Below, piece after piece: positions 5,811 through 9,546 of a stretch of DNA of 9,546 bases (position 1 is the first letter of the stretch; each line of letters opens with the position of its first letter). The DNA is taken from contig MVZL01000037.1 in NCBI GenBank assembly GCA_002068375.1, positions 1 to 9,546 on the forward strand, given 5' to 3'. Under the pieces are notes generated by a model. That model had not been told where the DNA came from and ran no database searches. It worked only from the letters and a program-made list of their open reading frames with translations. The position numbers were made by a program, and so were the translations under genes. The DNA comes from Tenericutes bacterium ADurb.BinA155 (GTDB lineage Bacteria > Bacillota_I > Bacilli_A > RFN20 > CAG-826).

Positions 5811-6647
5811 ATGAACAAAAAACCGATCGTTGCGATTCTCTACGACTACGACTCCACTCTCAGCAAAAGCGACATGCAGAATTTTGGCTTCATTCCGGCC
5901 TTGGGCATGACCCCGGCCGAGTTTTGGGGCGCCACCACAAAGTTCAGCGAAGAAACCGGCTGCGAACGAACCCTTTCCTACCTCTACATGATGGTGAAAA
6001 TCACCAAAGAAAAAGGGATCAAGATGGATAAAGCTTGGCTCAATCAAATGGGCAAAAACATCCAGTTCTTCCCTGGCGTTCTCACCTGGTTCAAGCGCAT
6101 CAACGACTATGGCAAAGAAGCGGGAGTCCGGGTCGAGCATTACCTCGTTTCTTCCGGCAACAAAGAAATCGTCGAAGGTTCGGCGATCGCCAATGAATTC
6201 AAGGTTCTCTATGCTTGTGAGTTCCTTTACGACAAAGAAGGTAATCCGACTTGGCCGAAGCTCGTGATCAATTACACCCAGAAGACCCAATACTTCTTCC
6301 GGATCAGCAAAGGCGTTTATGATGCGACCGACGATATCGGGGTCAACGAAAAGAAGCCCGATCGCCGGATCCCCTACTCCAACATGGTCTATATCGGCGA
6401 TGGAATGACCGACATCCCGGCTATGATCATCGTGAAGAATAACGGCGGCAAATCGATCGCGGTTTATCCGGAAGGCCAAGAAGCAAAAGTCCGCGGCCTC
6501 TACGAAGATGGCCGGGTCAACTACGTTTGCCCTGCGAACTATTCGGCCAACTCCGAAATCGAAAAGGTCATGAAGCTGATCATTCAGGGCGTCGTGATTA
6601 ATGAGTCGCTGAAGACCCGGGAAAATAAGAACCCCGTGCAAGAGTAA
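5811..6647 (+). CDS. HAD-superfamily hydrolase, substrate unknown
   Basis: A 278-residue phosphatase-like protein of the haloacid dehalogenase superfamily, which hydrolyses phosphate esters through an aspartyl intermediate. Motif I is YDYDSTL at 11-17 (nucleophile Asp12, acid/base Asp14), motif II the Ser of VSSG (113-116), the motif III Lys is probably Lys158 in QKTQ, and motif IV is IGDGMTD at 195-201 with the metal-binding Asp pair 197/201. The helical insert between motifs I and II (about 18-100) makes a C1-type cap that should define the substrate. The subfamily is unfamiliar to me. I chose the ATG at 5811 over the in-frame GTG at 5781 because that GTG precedes the predicted transcription start. 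The gene is monocistronic, with its own promoter, 5' hairpin and strong terminator. Confidence 0.88.
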   Translation: MNKKPIVAILYDYDSTLSKSDMQNFGFIPALGMTPAEFWGATTKFSEETGCERTLSYLYMMVKITKEKGIKMDKAWLNQMGKNIQFFPGVLTWFKRINDYGKEAGVRVEHYLVSSGNKEIVEGSAIANEFKVLYACEFLYDKEGNPTWPKLVINYTQKTQYFFRISKGVYDATDDIGVNEKKPDRRIPYSNMVYIGDGMTDIPAMIIVKNNGGKSIAVYPEGQEAKVRGLYEDGRVNYVCPANYSANSEIEKVMKLIIQGVVINESLKTRENKNPVQE

Positions 6648-6660
6648 TTGCAGCAAAACG

Positions 6661-6687
6661 AAGGCGGTTAAAAGAACCGCCTTTTTT
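6661..6687 (+). terminator. Intrinsic terminator after the HAD gene
   Basis: A 9-bp perfect stem (AAGGCGGTT at 6661-6669, AACCGCCTT at 6675-6683) leads into a T6 run ending at 6687. Confidence 0.92.
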
Positions 6688-6704
6688 CTTCGGCCCCGCG
6701 CGTG

Positions 6705-6710
6705 TAAAAT
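6705..6710 (+). promoter_or_regulatory. -10 element of the ispD-S1-pgi operon
   Basis: TAAAAT at 6705-6710, directly preceded by TG, ends 8 bases before the ispD ATG at 6719, so the transcript would start about 2 bases before the start codon. The -35 region falls in the preceding terminator's T run and is poor. Confidence 0.5.
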
Positions 6711-6718
6711 GGGCGCGT

Positions 6719-7429
6719 ATGAAACTCCCGACTCCCCAACATATTGCCATCGTCTTATTGGGCGGCTTAGGGACCCGTTTCGCTTCCCGCCTGCCCAAAC
6801 AATTTACCCTCGCCGGCGAGAAACCCTTAATGTGCTATGCCCTAAAAGCCGTCAACGACAGTCCCGATATCGATGATGTGATCGTCGTGACCGCCGCCGC
6901 TTTTGGCAAGGCAACCCAAGATGTCATTTCCGATTATCGTTTCCGCAAAGTCTCGGCCGTGATCGATGGCGGAACTGAACGCGAAGACTCGGTGTGGAAC
7001 GCCCTTTGCTATCTTAAAGATCGCGGGATCGAAGATAACGATATCGTCTTGATTTGCGATGGCGACCGGCCCAATCTCACCGGCGACCTGATTAAAGCTA
7101 ACCTTGATACCGCCACCCATTATGGCGCCGCGGTCACCGCGATCCCTTCAACCGACTCCGTGATCTATAGTGAAGATGGCTTAAAGGCCGGGGAATATCT
7201 CCCGCGAAAGCTCGTCTATTTAGCCCAGACCCCCCAAACCTTCCAATTCGACTTGATCTTCAAAGCCCATCAAAAGGCTCGGAAGAAGCCGAAGCTCGTC
7301 TTCACCGACGATGCCTCGATCGCGTGTTATAGCAAAAAGAAACCGGCGATCGTTTTGGGTTCCACCGCCAACATCAAAATCACTACGAAGCAAGATGTCG
7401 CCCTCTTTTTGGCCGGGAGGAAAAAATGA
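6719..7429 (+). CDS. ispD: IspD/TarI-family sugar-phosphate cytidylyltransferase
   Basis: A 236-residue cytidylyltransferase that joins CTP to a polyol phosphate. IspD makes 4-diphosphocytidyl-2-C-methylerythritol for isoprenoids; the related TarI uses ribitol 5-phosphate for teichoic acids. Visible motifs are LLGGLGTRF with Arg20 and PKQF with Lys27, which align with the CTP-binding Arg20 and Lys27 of E. coli IspD, then GGTEREDSVWNAL (84-96), TPQTFQFDLI (171-180), FTDDASIACY (195-204) and NIKITTKQDVALF (218-230) with Lys220. The usual D-A-A/V-R-P is D-G-D-R-P here (114-118). No isp, tar or licC-type partner is nearby, so IspD and TarI cannot be separated with certainty; IspD is my preference. 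The ATG is preceded by no Shine-Dalgarno and probably lies at the very 5' end of the mRNA. Its stop overlaps the next start in ATGA. Confidence 0.78.
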   Translation: MKLPTPQHIAIVLLGGLGTRFASRLPKQFTLAGEKPLMCYALKAVNDSPDIDDVIVVTAAAFGKATQDVISDYRFRKVSAVIDGGTEREDSVWNALCYLKDRGIEDNDIVLICDGDRPNLTGDLIKANLDTATHYGAAVTAIPSTDSVIYSEDGLKAGEYLPRKLVYLAQTPQTFQFDLIFKAHQKARKKPKLVFTDDASIACYSKKKPAIVLGSTANIKITTKQDVALFLAGRKK

Positions 7430-7797
7430 ATCTCCCTAACGTCGGCGAAATTTATGAAGGCACGGTCGTCCGGGTCTATCCCCACTACGCGATTCTCCTT
7501 TTCGATGAAGGCTGGACCGGCTTACTTCATATCAGCGAACTCTCGAATAATTTCGTTCATAGTTTCACAAGCTTTGTCACGGTTGGTAATATATATCAGG
7601 TCAAAGTCATCGCCGTCGATGCGGGAACCCAAAACGTCAAGGTCTCGCTCAAGGCGATGACGGCGAACGACCGCCACAAAGCCCTTAAGCGCAAAAAGAT
7701 CGACCCCGCGGAGGTCGACTTCAAAGCGCTCGAAGCGTCCTTGCCCGATTGGATCAAGGCAGAAAATGCCTTAGGAGAGAATAAAGATGGTCATTGA
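7426..7797 (+). CDS. S1-domain RNA-binding protein, CvfD/YugI (GSP13)-like
   Basis: A 123-residue protein with one N-terminal S1 domain (about 5-76: VGEIYEGTVVRVYPHYAILL at 6-25, then GLLHISELS at 32-40 and VKVIAVDAGTQNVKVSLKAM at 59-78). A short charged linker and a C-terminal amphipathic segment DFKALEASLPDWIK (98-111) follow. This layout matches B. subtilis YugI (GSP13) and streptococcal CvfD, single-S1 proteins linked to ribosome association and post-transcriptional stress control. From memory, yugI lies near pgi (yugL) in B. subtilis, which agrees with the order here. The start overlaps the ispD stop (ATGA) and has a strong GGGAGG at 7415-7420; the 3' end overlaps pgi by 11 bases, so translation of all three genes is probably coupled. 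Confidence 0.85.
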   Translation: MNLPNVGEIYEGTVVRVYPHYAILLFDEGWTGLLHISELSNNFVHSFTSFVTVGNIYQVKVIAVDAGTQNVKVSLKAMTANDRHKALKRKKIDPAEVDFKALEASLPDWIKAENALGENKDGH

Positions 7798-9082
7798 AGT
7801 GAAGACGGAAGGCTTGGTCAACAGCGTTGACTTCAAAGCCTATCAGAAGCAGGTCAATGCGATCGATCAGATGATCGTGAACAAGACCGGCGCGGGAAAT
7901 GATTTCCTCGGCTGGGTCGATTGGCCGGTGAATTACGACAAGAAAGAGTTGGAGGCCATCATCAAAGAGGCCGCCTATGTCCGCGAGCATTATGACGTCT
8001 TGGTCGTCTGCGGAATCGGCGGTTCCTATTTGGGCGCTCGGGCCGCAATCGAAGCGATCAATGGGGTCCTTCCCAATCAGAAACTCGAAGTCATTTGGCT
8101 CGGCCAAACCTTCGATCCGACTTATTTAGCCCAGCACCTCGATTATTTGAAAGATAAGAAATTCGCGGTCAACGTCATCTCCAAGAGCGGAACCACCACC
8201 GAAACCTCGGTCTCATTCCGGCTCCTCAAGGAAATGCTTGAGAAGCGCGATGGGAAAGAAGCCGCCCGCAAAGCGATCATCGCCACGACCGATAAGGCGA
8301 AAGGCGCGCTCTACACTCTTGCTAAGCAAGAAGGCTATGTCCGTTTCGTCGTCCCCGATGATATCGGAGGCCGTTACTCGGTTCAGACCGCGGTCGGGCT
8401 TTTCCCGATTGCCTGCGCTGGGATCGATCCCCGCGAGATTTTAGCGGGATCGGCTGCCTGCCGCCTCGATTGCGAAGATCCGAACTTGGAAAGCAACCAG
8501 GCGTATCGTTACGCCGTGATCCGGCGGGAGATGTACGCCCATTACCATAAAGCGGTCGAAATGTTCATCACCTACGTCCCAGGCTTCGTTCAGATCGGCG
8601 AATGGTGGAAACAACTTTATGGCGAGTCGGAAGGCAAGGACAAGAAGGGATTACTCCCCGATTCGGCCACTTTCACGACCGATTTGCATTCGCTCGGCCA
8701 ATTCATTCAGGACGGCAGCCCCGTCTTCTTTGAAACCACCCTCCACTTAAGCCACCACCGCCACGACGTCAAAGTCCCGCACGATGATCAGGATTTGGAT
8801 GGGCTCAATTACCTGGAAGGCCGGAGCTTAGGCAACATTCAGGACCGGGCCTTTGAAGGCACTTTAGCCGCCCACGTCGAAAATGGCCATAACGATAACG
8901 TCGTGCTCGAACTCGAGCGGATGGATGCTTATCATCTGGGCTATCTCTTCTATTTCTTCGAGCGCGCTTGTGCGATGTCCGCTTACTTAAATGGCGTCAA
9001 CCCCTTCAATCAACCCGGGGTCGAAATCTATAAGAAGAACATGTTCAAGCTTCTCGGAAAGCCTGGATACGAGAGCAAATAA
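7787..9082 (+). CDS. pgi: Glucose-6-phosphate isomerase
   Basis: A 431-residue glucose-6-phosphate isomerase, which interconverts glucose 6-phosphate and fructose 6-phosphate in glycolysis and gluconeogenesis in the cytosol. Family signatures appear in order: CGIGGSYLGARAAIEA (75-90), VISKSGTTTETSVSFR (130-145) for phosphate binding, GGRYSVQTAVGLFP (194-207), YGESEGK (278-284) with catalytic Glu280, TDLHSLGQFIQDG (298-310) with His301 as the ring-opening base, and FNQPGVEIYKKN (407-418) with Lys416. Length and ending are typical of the short bacillary form (about 450 in B. subtilis). The ATG has AGGAG at 7773-7777, inside the preceding S1 gene, which it overlaps by 11 bases. It closes the operon, 12 bases before a strong terminator. 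Confidence 0.97.
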   Translation: MVIEVKTEGLVNSVDFKAYQKQVNAIDQMIVNKTGAGNDFLGWVDWPVNYDKKELEAIIKEAAYVREHYDVLVVCGIGGSYLGARAAIEAINGVLPNQKLEVIWLGQTFDPTYLAQHLDYLKDKKFAVNVISKSGTTTETSVSFRLLKEMLEKRDGKEAARKAIIATTDKAKGALYTLAKQEGYVRFVVPDDIGGRYSVQTAVGLFPIACAGIDPREILAGSAACRLDCEDPNLESNQAYRYAVIRREMYAHYHKAVEMFITYVPGFVQIGEWWKQLYGESEGKDKKGLLPDSATFTTDLHSLGQFIQDGSPVFFETTLHLSHHRHDVKVPHDDQDLDGLNYLEGRSLGNIQDRAFEGTLAAHVENGHNDNVVLELERMDAYHLGYLFYFFERACAMSAYLNGVNPFNQPGVEIYKKNMFKLLGKPGYESK

Positions 9083-9094
9083 CCGAAAAACGAG

Positions 9095-9121
9095 GAAGCC
9101 CCTAAAAAGGGGCTTTCTTTT
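9095..9121 (+). terminator. Intrinsic terminator of the ispD-S1-pgi operon
   Basis: A 7-bp stem, AAGCCCC (9096-9102) with GGGGCTT (9109-9115), has a 6-nt A-rich loop and is followed by TCTTTT. Confidence 0.9.
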
Positions 9122-9123
9122 CG

Positions 9124-9152
9124 TTGACGGTCCAAGGGGTCAATGATATATT
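9124..9152 (+). promoter_or_regulatory. Promoter of the tRNA cluster (extended -10)
   Basis: TTGACG at 9124-9129, 17 bp, TGA-TATATT with the hexamer at 9147-9152. The predicted start is near 9159. The leader before tRNA-Val begins with a GGCGC/GCGCC hairpin (9158-9162 with 9175-9179). Confidence 0.8.
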
Positions 9153-9185
9153 TATGGGGCGCGTTTTTAAGGTAGCGCCTCACGC

Positions 9186-9260
9186 GGATGCTTAGCTCAG
9201 CGGGAGAGCATCGCCCTTACAAGGCGGGGGTCATAGGTCCGAATCCTATAGCATCCACCA
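9186..9260 (+). tRNA. tRNA-Val (anticodon TAC)
   Basis: 75 nt. The acceptor GGATGCT pairs with AGCATCC, with discriminator A and encoded CCA. The D arm is GCTC...GAGC. The anticodon loop CTTACAA gives TAC at 9218-9220. The T arm has the expected 5-bp stem around GTCCGAA. It is first in the cluster. Confidence 0.95.
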
Positions 9261-9281
9261 ATAACGCGTGTCGAATTCTGT

Positions 9282-9365
9282 GGGCGAATAGCGAAGTGGC
9301 CAAACGCGGCTGACTGTAAATCAGCTCCTTCGGGTTCGGTGGTTCAAATCCATCTTCGCCCACCA
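9282..9365 (+). tRNA. tRNA-Tyr (anticodon GTA)
   Basis: 84-nt class II tRNA with a long variable arm (CTCCTTCGGG region). The acceptor GGGCGAA pairs with TTCGCCC, with discriminator A and encoded CCA. The anticodon stem GCTGA/TCAGC encloses loop CTGTAAA with GTA at 9316-9318. It lies 21 bases after tRNA-Val. Confidence 0.95.
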
Positions 9366-9370
9366 CCTAT

Positions 9371-9445
9371 TGGGGTGTAGCCAAGTGGTAAGGCAACAGA
9401 CTTTGACTCTGTCATTCACTGGTCCGATCCCAGTCACCCCAGCCA
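9371..9445 (+). tRNA. tRNA-Gln (anticodon TTG)
   Basis: 75 nt. The acceptor TGGGGTG pairs with CACCCCA, with discriminator G and encoded CCA, a U1-A72 pair and G73 as usual for bacterial tRNA-Gln. The anticodon stem ACAGA/TCTGT encloses loop CTTTGAC with TTG at 9403-9405. It lies 5 bases after tRNA-Tyr. Confidence 0.95.
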
Positions 9446-9449
9446 GTAT

Positions 9450-9524
9450 CCTCCGTTAGCTCAGTGGTAGAGCACTTGACTTTTAATCAAGGGGTCGACG
9501 GTTCAAGCCCGTCACGGGGGACCA
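9450..9524 (+). tRNA. tRNA-Lys (anticodon TTT)
   Basis: 75 nt. The acceptor CCTCCGT pairs with ACGGGGG (one T-G pair), with discriminator A and encoded CCA. This register places TA at positions 8-9 before the D stem GCTC, so the 5' end is 9450 rather than the T before it. The anticodon stem CTTGA/TCAAG encloses loop CTTTTAA with TTT at 9482-9484. Confidence 0.94.
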
Positions 9525-9530
9525 TCTGAT

Positions 9531-9546
9531 GCCCAGGTGGCGAAAT
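9531..9546 (+). tRNA. tRNA-Leu, 5' part only (runs off the window)
   Basis: GCCCAGGTGGCGAAAT begins 6 bases after tRNA-Lys. The TGGCGAAAT after a 7-nt acceptor strand is the usual start of a bacterial tRNA-Leu. The anticodon lies beyond the window, so the isoacceptor is unknown. Confidence 0.75.

Noticed and set aside
1..9546. Mobile elements, CRISPR arrays, toxin-antitoxin or phage genes, and the Mycoplasma genetic code
   Set aside because: No transposase, terminal inverted repeats, spaced repeat array or such gene families were seen, and UGA acts as a stop in at least four genes while Trp is UGG.

Overview
The window (9,546 bases, moderate GC) looks like ordinary chromosomal DNA from a bacterium of the Bacillota, probably a Bacilli or Mollicutes-related lineage. 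The grounds are a PduL-type phosphotransacylase, a TIGR03905-like TSCPD protein, a CvfD/YugI-like S1 protein next to pgi, a LemA protein and tRNAs with encoded CCA. UGA is a true stop here (it ends mgtE, the GNAT gene, ispD and the S1 gene) and Trp is UGG, so the Mycoplasma code is excluded. The taxonomic placement is inference.

Layout: 1-226 has no gene but several perfect hairpins, then a strong minus-strand terminator. On the minus strand lie pduL (502-1170) and a small TSCPD gene (227-493), one transcription unit. Divergent from it is an MgtE-type Mg2+ transporter (1298-2804), broken by one extra G in a G7 run. A solitary tRNA-Leu(GAG) with its own promoter and terminator follows, then a GNAT acetyltransferase and an ABC-F ATPase. 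The ABC-F gene converges on a minus-strand lemA-like gene, and their stop codons overlap in TTAA. lemA is divergent from a HAD hydrolase gene, and the two promoters have -35 boxes 9 bp apart. Next comes an operon ispD-like / S1-domain / pgi (6719-9082) with overlapping genes and a strong terminator. The window ends in a tRNA cluster, Val(UAC)-Tyr(GUA)-Gln(UUG)-Lys(UUU)-Leu(partial), read from a strong extended -10 promoter.

Metabolically this is core housekeeping: acyl-CoA/acyl-phosphate exchange (PduL), Mg2+ uptake (MgtE), glycolysis (Pgi), a cytidylyltransferase for isoprenoid or teichoic-acid precursors, and translation (tRNAs, S1 protein, ABC-F). I see no mobile element, CRISPR array, phage gene or obvious defence system. 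The signals most worth a second look are the G7 frameshift in mgtE, a cysteine-rich tail on PduL that is co-transcribed with a four-cysteine TSCPD protein, a recurring pattern of apparently leaderless promoters at first genes, and the structured unassigned segment at the left edge.
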